From the NCBI GenBank assembly GCA_905181765.1, contig CAJIYW010000006.1:62001-126000 (forward strand): a DNA stretch of 64,000 nucleotides, written 5' to 3'. Source of the DNA: Flavobacteriales bacterium UBA6772. Lineage in GTDB: Bacteria > Bacteroidota > Bacteroidia > Flavobacteriales > Flavobacteriaceae. The notes beneath the pieces are model-generated. The model worked only from the letters and a program-made list of their open reading frames with translations. It did not search any database and was not told the DNA's origin. Below, in pieces: positions 30,784 through 39,593 of this stretch; positions within the stretch are counted from its first letter, which is position 1, and each line of letters starts with the position of its first letter. A program made the position numbers and the translations under genes.

Positions 30784-31611
30784 CTATCTTAAGTTAAACT
30801 TTTGCTGCAATGCTTGCAACTTATCTTCGTCTGACATCTTTTCTTTTGGCGCAGACATTCTTTCTTTTATCTCTTTCAATACCTTTTTTGTGTACAGCGG
30901 AAAATCTGCATTCTGCATCCAATTGTTATAACCAGGATTTTCTGTAAATACTTCTTCAACTGTTCTTCCTTTGTGTTTACCAAAAGAGAAAATTTCTTGA
31001 TTTTCATCATTCATCAAAATAAAGCCTGCAAAATCTGCTCTTATACCATGTGTAGAAAACTCGCTTAAAGCCGCTACTGAATTCTCTATATCATCGTATT
31101 TATCTAACTGTGCTAGCAATATTTCATACGTTGCATTGGTGTCTGCTGCAGCACCATGTGCACCTTCTAACTCTTTCCCACAATAGAATTGATATCCAGC
31201 ACCTAAAGTTCTTTGTTCTTTTTTGTGAAAAATAACCTGTACATCAATCGCCTTTCTATCTTTCATATCAAAATCAATTCCTGCGCGCATTAACTCTTCT
31301 GCCAACAAAGGAATATCAAAACGATTCGAATTAAAACCAGCCAAATCGCACCCTGCAATCATTTCGCTTACCGTGCTCGCTAATTCTTTAAAAGTTGGTT
31401 CTGTAACTACTTTTTCATTTGTAATTCCATGTACATCTATAGAACCTTGTGGAATTTCCATTTCCGGATTTACCAGCCACGTTTTACTTTCTTTGTTCCC
31501 ATTAGGAAACACTTTTAAAACAGCAATTTCTACAATCCTGTCTGTTGCAATATTTACGCCTGTAGTTTCTAAATCAAAAAATACAATTGGTTTTATTAAA
31601 TTTAAGTTCAT
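30784..31611 (-). CDS. DnaQ-like 3'-5' exonuclease with ExoX-like C-terminal domain
   Basis: A 275-residue DEDD-family exonuclease. ExoI is FFDLETTGVNIATDRIVEIA (Asp and Glu metal ligands), ExoII is LAGFNSNRFDIPLLAEELMR, and ExoIII is HGAAADTNATYEILLAQL, consistent with a DEDDh-type enzyme. The C-terminal FSFGKHKGRTVEEVFTENPG and YNNWMQNADFPLYTKKVL match the short ExoX-like C-terminal domain. Likely a DNA repair or proofreading nuclease rather than the Pol III epsilon subunit, but the distinction is inference. Confidence 0.88.
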   Translation of the reverse strand: MNLNLIKPIVFFDLETTGVNIATDRIVEIAVLKVFPNGNKESKTWLVNPEMEIPQGSIDVHGITNEKVVTEPTFKELASTVSEMIAGCDLAGFNSNRFDIPLLAEELMRAGIDFDMKDRKAIDVQVIFHKKEQRTLGAGYQFYCGKELEGAHGAAADTNATYEILLAQLDKYDDIENSVAALSEFSTHGIRADFAGFILMNDENQEIFSFGKHKGRTVEEVFTENPGYNNWMQNADFPLYTKKVLKEIKERMSAPKEKMSDEDKLQALQQKFNLR

Positions 31612-31743
31612 TTTTTTATTTTGTTATTCAAGCAAAATCAGGAAGCTCGCTTTAATTATTTGTGTTTTTAAAAACTTTATAAATATATTATTATCAAAAT
31701 TAAATGAGAGCATACAATGCTTTAAAGAGGCTTATTTAGTCTC

Positions 31744-32259
31744 TTAAAAAGTCTGTAATTCTGCTTCTAAAGATTCAAAGTCAAAAGACTGTTCATAAAA
31801 GTTTCGTTTATTTTTATTATAAATTAAAGTTGCTGGGATTGCACCAGACCAGCTAGAATCTATAGATTTAAACCAACTATCATCTTTACCATTATCTAAT
31901 AAAACAACCTTAGATTGCAATTTTTTCTTTGCAATAAAAGGGATTACTCTTTTATTAATTTGTTTCGGAAAATCTAAACTCACCAATAAAACTTCTACCC
32001 CTTTGGCAGCATATACGCTATTCAGTTTTTCGAAAGCTGGTAACTCTTTTACACAGGGAGCACACCAGGTTGCCCAAAAATTAACAACATATATTTTATC
32101 TCCTTTTTGCTCTAAAAGTGGTTTTAACTCTTTATAGTTGTATACTTTTACAGCTACTCTAGAAGTGTCTATCTCTTGTTTTTCTTTAGCTAAAACTTCT
32201 TTTTTACAGGAAATAAAACCTAAAAAAATAAAGCAGATAACAATTGACTTTAATTTCAT
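31744..32259 (-). CDS. TlpA-like thioredoxin-fold lipoprotein
   Basis: A 171-residue redox protein. MKLKSIVICFIFLGFISCKK is a lipoprotein signal with Cys after the lipobox, so it should sit in the periplasm on a membrane. The catalytic motif is NFWATWCAPCVKELPAFEKL (CxxC as CAPC), typical of TlpA/ResA-like disulfide reductases; the cis-Pro region is GAIPATLIYN. Probably reduces periplasmic thiols or serves cytochrome maturation. It is read separately from the S1/P1 gene, with a terminator between them. Confidence 0.9.
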   Translation of the reverse strand: MKLKSIVICFIFLGFISCKKEVLAKEKQEIDTSRVAVKVYNYKELKPLLEQKGDKIYVVNFWATWCAPCVKELPAFEKLNSVYAAKGVEVLLVSLDFPKQINKRVIPFIAKKKLQSKVVLLDNGKDDSWFKSIDSSWSGAIPATLIYNKNKRNFYEQSFDFESLEAELQTF

Positions 32260-32287
32260 TTTATAAAATTACACATTAATTAGCTAG

Positions 32288-32321
32288 AAAAATGGCATTA
32301 ATAGACATTAACGCCATTTTT
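32288..32321 (-). terminator. Terminator downstream of the S1/P1 nuclease gene
   Basis: A 15-base-pair stem with one mismatch (32288-32302 with 32307-32321), loop AGAC. On the minus strand the distal arm ends in TTTTT. The structure is nearly symmetric and may work on both strands. Confidence 0.75.
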
Positions 32322-32344
32322 AAAACTTTTTTAACTTTTAGTTT

Positions 32345-33127
32345 TTATGCGAAAATATCATTCAATATTTTTGCCAAACGAATTCCTCCCTTTTGCAATT
32401 GCTCTCTAACGGTGTCAAAATGATCATAAGAATATCTGTAACGTAAATTTTCACCTACTTCAGCAGATTTATAAACCTTTCTTGTTACTTCATGAATTTC
32501 ATCTACCCAATCAGCTAAAGTTCCTACTTCAATTGCTTTAATTTGCTTTTTAGATAAGTCTTGAGCACTTTCTGCCAATTCTAAATAACTCATATTCCAA
32601 TATTCAATCATTTTCGTATCCCAAACAGCATGTAAATTGGTTCCTTTTCCAAACCATTGCACTTTTACTGAATTTCCTCCTTTATCCTCTTTCTGTCCAA
32701 TATGCATTGGTTGGTGTAAATCTCCTACAAAATGAACCAACATTTTTAAATGAAAAGACTTGTCTTCAAAAGAACTTTCACCATCCTTTAAAACTTCGAT
32801 ACATTTATTAATACCTGTAACTAAATCTCCTTTAGGATTTTTCGATGCCTCTGCATAAGACTGATCTAAATCCATATTTATATAATGCCAAGGATAATAT
32901 TTACTAAATGCTCTGTCTGATTTTATTTCATCTGCATAGGTAGATACAAATGCTAAGCTTTGCCCTTTTAATAATTTATCTATTTTCTTTTTAGCTCTTT
33001 TCTTTAAATGATTTTCAGCAATTTCCCCAGTTACTCTATGTCCATTTTGTCCCCAAAAAACTGCTTCCTCTGCTGCTGGTTTTACAAAGAAAAAAGTAGT
33101 AATTAATAAAAATAGTTTAAATTTCAT
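32345..33127 (-). CDS. S1/P1-type zinc nuclease, exported
   Basis: A 260-residue trinuclear-zinc nuclease that degrades single-stranded nucleic acids outside the cytoplasm. The mature N-terminus expected for the family is WGQNGHRVTGEIAENHL, where the Trp amine and the His bind zinc; the 24 residues before it form a signal peptide. Further ligands lie in YPWHYINMDLD, MLVHFVGDLHQPMHIGQ (HxxxDxxxPxH-like) and NLHAVWDTKMIEYWN. Length and order match the family. Its likely role is scavenging phosphate and nucleosides. Confidence 0.92.
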   Translation of the reverse strand: MKFKLFLLITTFFFVKPAAEEAVFWGQNGHRVTGEIAENHLKKRAKKKIDKLLKGQSLAFVSTYADEIKSDRAFSKYYPWHYINMDLDQSYAEASKNPKGDLVTGINKCIEVLKDGESSFEDKSFHLKMLVHFVGDLHQPMHIGQKEDKGGNSVKVQWFGKGTNLHAVWDTKMIEYWNMSYLELAESAQDLSKKQIKAIEVGTLADWVDEIHEVTRKVYKSAEVGENLRYRYSYDHFDTVREQLQKGGIRLAKILNDIFA

Positions 33128-33174
33128 TTTAAAAATTTTATATATGTGTTTGCGAAGTTATAAAAAAAATGTGT

Positions 33175-33182
33175 CAAAATTA
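33175..33182 (-). promoter_or_regulatory. -7 element for the S1/P1 nuclease gene
   Basis: Minus-strand TAATTTTG (TAnnTTTG) 48 bases upstream of the nuclease ATG; no -33 box at a fitting distance. It lies beside the divergent SPFH promoter. Confidence 0.4.
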
Positions 33183-33215
33183 TTTGCAAACCAATAAAAT
33201 AATTGGCTATATTTG
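33183..33215 (+). promoter_or_regulatory. Near-consensus flavobacterial promoter for the SPFH operon
   Basis: TTTG at 33183-33186, a spacer of 21 bases, then TATATTTG at 33208-33215. Both elements match the Bacteroidota sigma consensus (TTTG and TAnnTTTG). The SPFH ATG is 35 bases further on. Confidence 0.8.
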
Positions 33216-33234
33216 TGATATCAATTTAATATCA
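33216..33234. promoter_or_regulatory. Palindrome at the SPFH transcription start (candidate operator)
   Basis: TGATAT at 33216-33221 and its complement ATATCA at 33229-33234, seven bases apart, directly after the -7 element. A bound repressor here would block initiation; this role is inference. Confidence 0.4.
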
Positions 33235-33249
33235 TTATAAATAATTCCT

Positions 33250-34110
33250 ATGAAAACAGAAAAAATTATCAAGCCCGCTAACGGTTATTTAATGTTAGTA
33301 ATAATGTTACTATTATTCTTTTTAAGCATTGCATTTTCAATTCAACAAGAAAATGCCGTTTATATTTTGGTAACTATTTTAAGTTTTATTGGGTTTTTTG
33401 GATTTATTTTAGTGAACCCAAACACCTCTAAAGTTGTTTTATTATTTGGAAAATATGTAGGAACTATTAAGGACAATGGTTTGTATTGGGCAAATCCCTT
33501 TTTTAGAAAGAAAACAATTTCTTTAAGGGCAAGCAATTTTGATAGTGAGCGCTTAAAGGTAAATGACAAATTGGGAAACCCAATAATGATTTCTACCATT
33601 TTAGTTTGGCGCGTTACCGATACTTACAAAGCTGCTTTTGATGTAGATAATTATGAAAATTTTGTGCGTGTGCAAACAGATGCAGCGGTTAGAAAACTTG
33701 CAAGTATGTATCCTTATGATAATTTTGCAGATGAAGGGCATGATGAAGATATTACCTTGCGTTCAAGTGTAAATGAAGTTTCTGAAGCTTTAGAAAAAGA
33801 GATTGACGAACGTTTATCAATTGCAGGAATTGAAGTTTTAGAGGCAAGAATAGGATATTTAGCCTATGCACAAGAAATTGCTTCGGCCATGTTAAAAAGA
33901 CAGCAAGCAACTGCAATTGTTGCTGCAAGACATAAAATCGTACAAGGTGCTGTAGAGATGGTAGAAATGGCGTTGTCAGAATTAAATAAAAGACAAATTG
34001 TTGAATTAGATGATGAACGAAAAGCTGCAATGGTTAGTAATTTGTTAATTATTTTGTGTGGCGACAAGGAGGCATCTCCGGTTGTAAACACTGGAACCTT
34101 GAGTCATTAA
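33250..34110 (+). CDS. SPFH/band-7 domain membrane protein
   Basis: A 286-residue SPFH (stomatin/prohibitin-like) protein. Two N-terminal hydrophobic segments (GYLMLVIMLLLFFLSIAFSI and VYILVTILSFIGFFGFILV) anchor it, followed by the band-7 domain with VVLLFGKYVGTIKDNGLYWA and VWRVTDTYKAAFDVDNYENF. A helical region rich in Ala/Glu (AQEIASAMLKRQQATAIVAA) gives the family's coiled-coil oligomerisation surface. Likely a membrane-microdomain scaffold. It heads a tight run of small genes down to the Arc-type protein. Confidence 0.9.
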   Translation: MKTEKIIKPANGYLMLVIMLLLFFLSIAFSIQQENAVYILVTILSFIGFFGFILVNPNTSKVVLLFGKYVGTIKDNGLYWANPFFRKKTISLRASNFDSERLKVNDKLGNPIMISTILVWRVTDTYKAAFDVDNYENFVRVQTDAAVRKLASMYPYDNFADEGHDEDITLRSSVNEVSEALEKEIDERLSIAGIEVLEARIGYLAYAQEIASAMLKRQQATAIVAARHKIVQGAVEMVEMALSELNKRQIVELDDERKAAMVSNLLIILCGDKEASPVVNTGTLSH

Positions 34111-34143
34111 TCGACACTAATAGTTTGTTTAAATTTAAAATAA

Positions 34144-34302
34144 ATGAAAGAATATAAGATTGTTCAACTAAAGTTAGGTTTCAGAAATCGAATTCAAACT
34201 TTTGAAGATTTATTAAATCAATATGCCAGAGAAGGTTGGGTTTATAAAGAGATGCCCCCAGGCTGGAATTCTGTAGTTTTAGAAAGAGATAAAAATAGAT
34301 AA
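34144..34302 (+). CDS. Small DUF4177-like protein
   Basis: A 52-residue protein starting MKEYKIVQLKLGFRNRIQTF and containing LLNQYAREGWVYKEMPPGW, which fits the short DUF4177 pattern in which a helix ends in a Gly-Trp turn before a strand. No signal or membrane segment. It starts 33 bases after the SPFH stop and ends two bases before the next ATG, so it is surely in the same unit. Function unknown. Confidence 0.7.
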   Translation: MKEYKIVQLKLGFRNRIQTFEDLLNQYAREGWVYKEMPPGWNSVVLERDKNR

Positions 34303-34304
34303 CA

Positions 34305-34812
34305 ATGAAAATTTTCAAAGAAGAACAGCGCTTTACACAAACATGGTTAATTGTTCTTTTGGCATTTAGTATTATTGTGCCAATAGTAATCACAACAAAA
34401 GAGTATTTAGCAATAGACTCTAAAATAACAACCAATCAGTTTGTGCTAACATTATTGGGAATATCTATTTCTGTTGCCTTTATTTTCTTCTTTAAACTAA
34501 AAACTAGAATTGATGAGATAGGAATTCATTATCAGTTTTCTCCATTTCATTTAAAGATGAAATTATTAAATGGGAAGAAATTAAAAAAGTACATGTTAGA
34601 AGCTATGATCCTATTTCAGAATATGGAGGTTGGGGTCTAAAAGGAGGTTCTTTTTGGAATAAAGAAAAAGGGAAATGTGTAAATATTTCGGGTGATATTG
34701 GCATCCAAGTTGAATTTAAAAATGGAAAAAAATTATTAATTGGTACCAGAAAAAAGAAACAGCAACTAGCGTATTAAAGACGTATCAAAACAAAATAAAT
34801 GACCAACTCTAA
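34305..34812 (+). CDS. Two-helix membrane protein with PH-like domain (frameshifted)
   Basis: A protein of about 169 residues with two hydrophobic segments (WLIVLLAFSIIVPIVIT and FVLTLLGISISVAFIFFF) and a soluble strand-rich part like bacterial PH domains. The first frame runs to 34640 and contains RIDEIGIHYQFSPFHLK. A shift near 34555-34565 continues with IIKWEEIKKVHVRSYDPISE and YGGWGLKGGSFWNKEKGKCV. A second shift near 34750 (one missing A) gives SVLKTYQNKINDQL ending at 34812, 14 bases inside the next gene. Without the second shift it would end near 34777. Function unknown. Confidence 0.65.
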
Positions 34813-35284
34813 AGACACCTCCTTTTCAAATTTAGATTTGGTTTTAATAGCCATAACCATATCTTTATTAGTTCTTTCTTGGGGATATCTAATTATAGAA
34901 TATAGTTCATTACCAGATATAATTACTGTTCATTTTGATGCATTAGGAAAACCAAATGGCTATAGTTCCAAAGAAAATATTTGGTTTGCTCCTGCCATAT
35001 TTTCAATACTTTCTATTGCTTTTATATTTGGCGCCAAACACCAAGAAGCTATTACTTTTCCAAAACGGGAAATAGGCACCACAGAAAAAAGTTCTAATTT
35101 AAAGATGATGCTTTATTCATCTCTTTTATTAGCTATAATTTGTCCGTTAATTGTATATACAATCATTGAAGCCTCAATTATAAAAAACTTTGAAATGCCA
35201 TGGTTAATGCCAATCATCATAGGAATTGTAGCAATATATATAGGGGTTGTTTTTTATTATAAATTTAAAATCCTAAAATGGTAA
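34799..35284 (+). CDS. DUF1648 domain membrane protein
   Basis: A 161-residue protein with four membrane segments (VLIAITISLLVLSWGYLII, WFAPAIFSILSIAFIFGA, MMLYSSLLLAIICPLIVYTI, LMPIIIGIVAIYIGVVFYY). The DUF1648 motif is SLPDIITVHFDALGKPNGYS, right after the first helix. The family appears in SdpI-type immunity and export proteins, but this protein is short and no peptide toxin is visible. It overlaps the PH-like gene upstream. Confidence 0.85.
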   Translation: MTNSKDTSFSNLDLVLIAITISLLVLSWGYLIIEYSSLPDIITVHFDALGKPNGYSSKENIWFAPAIFSILSIAFIFGAKHQEAITFPKREIGTTEKSSNLKMMLYSSLLLAIICPLIVYTIIEASIIKNFEMPWLMPIIIGIVAIYIGVVFYYKFKILKW

Positions 35285-35415
35285 TTATAAAAAACATGAA
35301 CCACGTTTTAAAAGACATTCAATTAGAGAAAGATAATGTTTTCTCTAATTATTCTAGTTCGTTTCCAATATCAGAAAAACTAATTGAAACCATCGTTTCA
35401 TTTGTAAAAAAGTAA
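35278..35415 (+). CDS. Small ORF between DUF1648 and Arc-type genes
   Basis: A 45-codon frame (or 39 from ATG 35296) reading NMNHVLKDIQLEKDNVFSNY and ending PISEKLIETIVSFVKK. It begins inside the DUF1648 stop region (ATG overlaps by seven bases) and ends two bases before the Arc-type ATG. Tight packing and plausible composition support coding, but no family is recognised. Confidence 0.45.
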   Translation: MVIIKNMNHVLKDIQLEKDNVFSNYSSSFPISEKLIETIVSFVKK

Positions 35416-35417
35416 AA

Positions 35418-35582
35418 ATGGCAAAGAAAAAAGCGTTCGCCTTAAGAGTTAATGAAGATATGCTAAAAGCTATTGAAAAATGGGCTGCAGATGATTTTCG
35501 CTCTACAAACGGTCAAATAGAATGGATGCTAACGCAAGCCTTAAAAGACGCAAAAAGATCTCCTAAAAAACCAACTGAGTAA
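35418..35582 (+). CDS. Arc-type ribbon-helix-helix DNA-binding protein
   Basis: A 54-residue protein MAKKKAFALRVNEDMLKAIE continuing KWAADDFRSTNGQIEWMLTQ. The FALRVNEDML strand and the following two helices match the Arc/ribbon-helix-helix fold, which dimerises and reads DNA through the strand. The basic tail is KDAKRSPKKPTE. It is the last gene of the SPFH run and could autoregulate it through the palindrome at the SPFH start (inference). No toxin partner is evident. Confidence 0.85.
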   Translation: MAKKKAFALRVNEDMLKAIEKWAADDFRSTNGQIEWMLTQALKDAKRSPKKPTE

Positions 35583-35698
35583 TTTCATACATCAAAACAA
35601 CTATTTCGAAAACTGTTAAAAATGGTTCATTTTTTCCTGAATGTCTTCTATTTTGTATCTTGGACTTAATTTCTCATAAATCAACAAAAATTAGTCTA

Positions 35699-38600
35699 AT
35701 GAAAAAACTATTCACACTTCTTTTTTTATGCACTGCAACGCTGTTATTTTCTCAAGATTTCTCAATGGATCTTGTAAAAAACATGAAACCAAGAAATATT
35801 GGTCCTGGAGGAATGTCTGGACGTGTAACTTCAATTGCTGTTGTAGAAGCTAACCCAGAAATAATGTATGTTGGTACTGCTTCTGGTGGTATTTGGAAAT
35901 CTAATTCTGGTGGAATTAAATGGGAACCAATATTCGAAAAAGAATTAACTGCTTCTATTGGTGCTGTTGCAATTCAGCAATCGAACCCAAGTGTAATATG
36001 GGCAGGAACTGGAGAAGGAAATCCTAGAAATAGTTTAAATGGTGGTTTTGGCATTTACAAATCTTTAGATGCTGGTAAAACATGGAAATCTATGGGTTTA
36101 GAAAAAACTCGTCATATTCATAGAGTTATCATTCATCCAACAAATCCTGATATTGTATATGTAGGTGCAATTGGCTCGCCTTGGGGAGAACACAAAGAAC
36201 GTGGTGTTTATAAAACAATAGATGGAGGTAAGAGCTGGAAACAAATTTTATTTACAAATGTAAAATCTGGAGCAGCCGATTTAATTATGGATCCAAAAAA
36301 TCCGAATAAAATAATTGCTTCTATGTGGGAACATAAACGTGATCCTTGGTTTTTTAAATCTGGTGGCACTGGAAGTGGCGTTTATATTACTTATGATGGT
36401 GGAGAAAGCTGGAAACAAATTACAGAAAAAGAAGGGTTTCCTAAAGGAGAATTAGGAAGAATTGGTATTGCAATTGCACCAAGCAATCCCGATATAATTT
36501 ATGCTTTGGTAGAAGCGAAGAAAAATGCGCTGTACAAAAGTGAAGATGGTGGATTTAAATGGAAAAAAATAAATGACAAACCAGGAATTGGAAATCGCCC
36601 TTTTTACTATTCAGAGATATATGTAGATCCACAGAATGAAAACAGACTGTATACCGTTTTTACGTATATCAACGTTTCTCAAGATGGTGGTAAAAACTTC
36701 AAAGAGTTAATGCCTGCTTATGGCGTAGATAACGGAGTACACCCAGATCATCATGCTTGGTGGATTCATCCAAACAATGGTAAATTCATGATTGATGGAA
36801 ACGATGGTGGTTTAAATATTACAAAAGATGGTGGTAAATCTTGGCGATTTATAGGAAATATTCCTGTTGCACAATTTTATCATATTAATGTAGATAATGA
36901 ATATCCTTATAACGTATATGGTGGAATGCAAGACAATGGTTCTTGGAGAGGTCCTGCATATGTTTGGAAAGCACAAGGAATTAGAAATTCTTATTGGCAA
37001 GAAATTAGTTTTGGTGATGGTTTTGATGTAGTGCCAGATAAAGAAGATTCTCGTTATGGATGGACCATGAGTCAGCAAGGATCTGTAAGCAGGTATGATT
37101 GGAAAACTGGAAATAACTACGGTATAAAACCAACACATAAAGATGCAAATATAAAACTGCGCTTCAATTGGAATGCTGCCATTAACATAGACCCTTTTAA
37201 TAGTTCTACATTATATTTTGGTAGTCAGTTTGTGCACAAATCAACTGATAAAGGATTGACTTGGAGTGTTATTTCTCCCGATTTATCCACTAATAATCCA
37301 GAAAAACTAAAACAAGCAGAAAGTGGTGGTTTAACAATGGATGCCACTGGAGCTGAAAATCACTGTACAATATTGGTCATAGAACCTTCTCTACTGGAAA
37401 AAGATGTTTTGTGGGCAGCAACGGATGACGGACAAGTGCACATCACTAAAAACGGTGGCGCAACTTGGACAAATATTGCTAAAAATTTAAAAGGTTTGCC
37501 AGAAAATAGCTGGATTACCCAAATTAAAGCATCTAATAAAAATAAAGGAGAAGCGCTTTTAATTGCGAATGATTACCGTCGTTTTAATTATACTCCGTTC
37601 GCATATAGAACTAAAAACTATGGTAAATCGTGGGAACGCATTGTAGATGGAAATGATGTACAAAGTTATGCGTTGTGTATTGCAGAAGATCCTGAAAATA
37701 AAAATTTACTATTCTTAGGAACGGATGATGGATTGTATATATCGATAAACGCAGGAGATAAATGGACAAAATGGACGGAAGGCTTTCCTACGGTTCCAGT
37801 GAAAGATTTGGTGATTCACCCAAGAGAACATGATTTAGTTATTGGAACTTTTGGACGTGCAGCTTGGGTTTTAGATGATATTAGACCTTTAAGAGCAATG
37901 GCTAACGAAAATGTAACTTCTCAAAAACTAGCATTATTCACCCCGCCAACAGCGTATCAATCTGCATATCAACAACCCACAGGAAGTAGATTTGGTGCAG
38001 ATGCTCTATACCAAGGAGAAAACAGAAAAAGAGGTGCCATTATTTCTTATTATATTGATCTTCCTGCAAAGGAAAAAAAATCAGAAGACAAGAAGCAAGA
38101 TGAAAAAGAAAGTGAAAATAAAATAAAACATGATTCTATTACTTTAGAAATTTTTGATGGCAATAGGCAAATTAGAACCTTAAAATTTAAAACTCCTAAA
38201 GAAAGTGGAGTTCACAAAACTAATTGGTACTTGCGGGAAAAAGGAGTTGCAAGAGCTTCTAGAAAAATTAAAATATCTAAAAGAGAACCTGGAGGTGTTT
38301 CCGTAAAACCAGGAATATATCAACTAAAAATGACATTTGGTGAAACAATTTCTAAACAAACGATAACCGTTGAATATGATCCTAGATTAGAACTTTCTAA
38401 AAAAGCTATCAATCAAAAATATGATGCCAGTAAAACATTAGAAAACTATCAAGAAAAAATTACAAATATTGTAAAGCAATTGGTGGAGAGTAAAAACGGC
38501 GCCACCGCTATGAAAGTTAAATTGTCTAAAGCAGATGCTTTTAGAACTTCAGACAATAAAATATACAAAGCAGAAATTAAAGCATCAAAAGCAATTATTA

Positions 38601-38902
38601 AAAAAATTGACACTTTAATTTCGAAGTATTTGGGAACTGTAGACAAAAGACAAGGAATTACTAGAAATCCTGAAATTACCGTAAATCAACGTTTTGGTCA
38701 AGCAAGCAGGTATATTCGTTCTCGTTTTGGTGAACAAACAACAACAGAAACTGTTTTAATGAATCAATTTATAACTGAATTCAAAAGAGTGGTCAGCGAG
38801 ACGAACGCATTCTTTAATAAAGATTGGGTTGCCTACAAAGCAAAAACAGAGAACATTAAAATTTCTTCTTTTAAAGAAACTACTATCTACACTATAGACT
38901 AA
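35699..38902 (+). CDS. Exported BNR/sortilin-type beta-propeller protein
   Basis: A 1067-residue exported protein, signal peptide MKKLFTLLFLCTATLLFS. The body consists of Asp-box (BNR) repeats: KSLDAGKTW, KTIDGGKSW, ITYDGGESW, KSEDGGFKW, VSQDGGKNF, ITKDGGKSW, KSTDKGLTW and ITKNGGATW, as in VPS10/sortilin-like and glycosyl-hydrolase-like propellers. The opening PRNIGPGGMSGRVTSIAVVE is typical of a Bacteroidota family often called 'glycosyl hydrolase', though no catalytic residues are evident. A Lys-rich linker (about 38075-38130) separates the propeller from a C-terminal helical part. I start at ATG 35699 because the signal peptide begins there; an upstream TTG at 35660 is less likely. Confidence 0.88.
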   Translation: MKKLFTLLFLCTATLLFSQDFSMDLVKNMKPRNIGPGGMSGRVTSIAVVEANPEIMYVGTASGGIWKSNSGGIKWEPIFEKELTASIGAVAIQQSNPSVIWAGTGEGNPRNSLNGGFGIYKSLDAGKTWKSMGLEKTRHIHRVIIHPTNPDIVYVGAIGSPWGEHKERGVYKTIDGGKSWKQILFTNVKSGAADLIMDPKNPNKIIASMWEHKRDPWFFKSGGTGSGVYITYDGGESWKQITEKEGFPKGELGRIGIAIAPSNPDIIYALVEAKKNALYKSEDGGFKWKKINDKPGIGNRPFYYSEIYVDPQNENRLYTVFTYINVSQDGGKNFKELMPAYGVDNGVHPDHHAWWIHPNNGKFMIDGNDGGLNITKDGGKSWRFIGNIPVAQFYHINVDNEYPYNVYGGMQDNGSWRGPAYVWKAQGIRNSYWQEISFGDGFDVVPDKEDSRYGWTMSQQGSVSRYDWKTGNNYGIKPTHKDANIKLRFNWNAAINIDPFNSSTLYFGSQFVHKSTDKGLTWSVISPDLSTNNPEKLKQAESGGLTMDATGAENHCTILVIEPSLLEKDVLWAATDDGQVHITKNGGATWTNIAKNLKGLPENSWITQIKASNKNKGEALLIANDYRRFNYTPFAYRTKNYGKSWERIVDGNDVQSYALCIAEDPENKNLLFLGTDDGLYISINAGDKWTKWTEGFPTVPVKDLVIHPREHDLVIGTFGRAAWVLDDIRPLRAMANENVTSQKLALFTPPTAYQSAYQQPTGSRFGADALYQGENRKRGAIISYYIDLPAKEKKSEDKKQDEKESENKIKHDSITLEIFDGNRQIRTLKFKTPKESGVHKTNWYLREKGVARASRKIKISKREPGGVSVKPGIYQLKMTFGETISKQTITVEYDPRLELSKKAINQKYDASKTLENYQEKITNIVKQLVESKNGATAMKVKLSKADAFRTSDNKIYKAEIKASKAIIKKIDTLISKYLGTVDKRQGITRNPEITVNQRFGQASRYIRSRFGEQTTTETVLMNQFITEFKRVVSETNAFFNKDWVAYKAKTENIKISSFKETTIYTID

Positions 38903-38910
38903 TATTAAAT

Positions 38911-39591
38911 ATGAAAAATATCCTATTCATTTTGTTCTTGAGTTTTATATATATGAAAGCTCAAGGGCAAAAATCTCCTGAAAACCAATTAGGAACCTGG
39001 TATATGTATAACGGTTCTCATAAACTATCAGAAAAATATTCCTTAAAAACAATGGCACATTTTCGCTATTATGAAATGGCTAGTGCATTTCAACAAGAAA
39101 TATATCGATTGGGTATTAACTATACTTTAAGCCCAAAAACTAACATAACAGCAGGCGTAAGTTATGCTACAGCAGATGTTGTATATGATACATCTTCCAT
39201 AAATCTATATGAATCTCGTTTTTATGAAGACTTAAATTTAAAATGGAACTGGAACAAATTTACAACAAAACATCGCTTTCGATTAGAGCAACGTTTTATT
39301 CATAAAAATTTAAACACAGATCAATTTCAACATTGGTTGCGTTATGATTTAAATATAAGCTACCCACTTTCTAAAACTTGGAGTGCTTTTGTTTTTAATG
39401 AAATATTTCTAAATTTAAATAGCAGCAAAAGGTTTAATCAAAACTGGACTGGCACCGGACTCTTATACAAATGGAATCAAAATATAAAACTAAAAATAGG
39501 GTATTTTCAAATTAAAACACCTAATACCGTTTTAAAAAGAGCGCAATTAGGCATACTTATAAACACTGATTTTTCTAAACAAGCTATTTAA
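38911..39591 (+). CDS. DUF2490 outer-membrane barrel-like protein
   Basis: A 226-residue protein with signal peptide MKNILFILFLSFIYMKAQG and a DUF2490 barrel: LGTWYMYNGSHKLSEKYSLK, HFRYYEMASAFQQEIYRLGI, HRFRLEQRFIHKN, WLRYDLNISYPLSKTWSAFV. Alternating aromatic strands indicate a small outer-membrane barrel. Function unknown. It starts eight bases after the propeller stop and is followed three bases later by the DUF819 gene. Confidence 0.85.
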   Translation: MKNILFILFLSFIYMKAQGQKSPENQLGTWYMYNGSHKLSEKYSLKTMAHFRYYEMASAFQQEIYRLGINYTLSPKTNITAGVSYATADVVYDTSSINLYESRFYEDLNLKWNWNKFTTKHRFRLEQRFIHKNLNTDQFQHWLRYDLNISYPLSKTWSAFVFNEIFLNLNSSKRFNQNWTGTGLLYKWNQNIKLKIGYFQIKTPNTVLKRAQLGILINTDFSKQAI

Positions 39592-39593
39592 TT

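Noticed and set aside
34799..35284. DUF1648 protein as an SdpI-type immunity gene of a toxin system
   Set aside because: No toxin-like exported peptide or SdpI-length partner lies nearby; the neighbours point to a membrane-related cluster.
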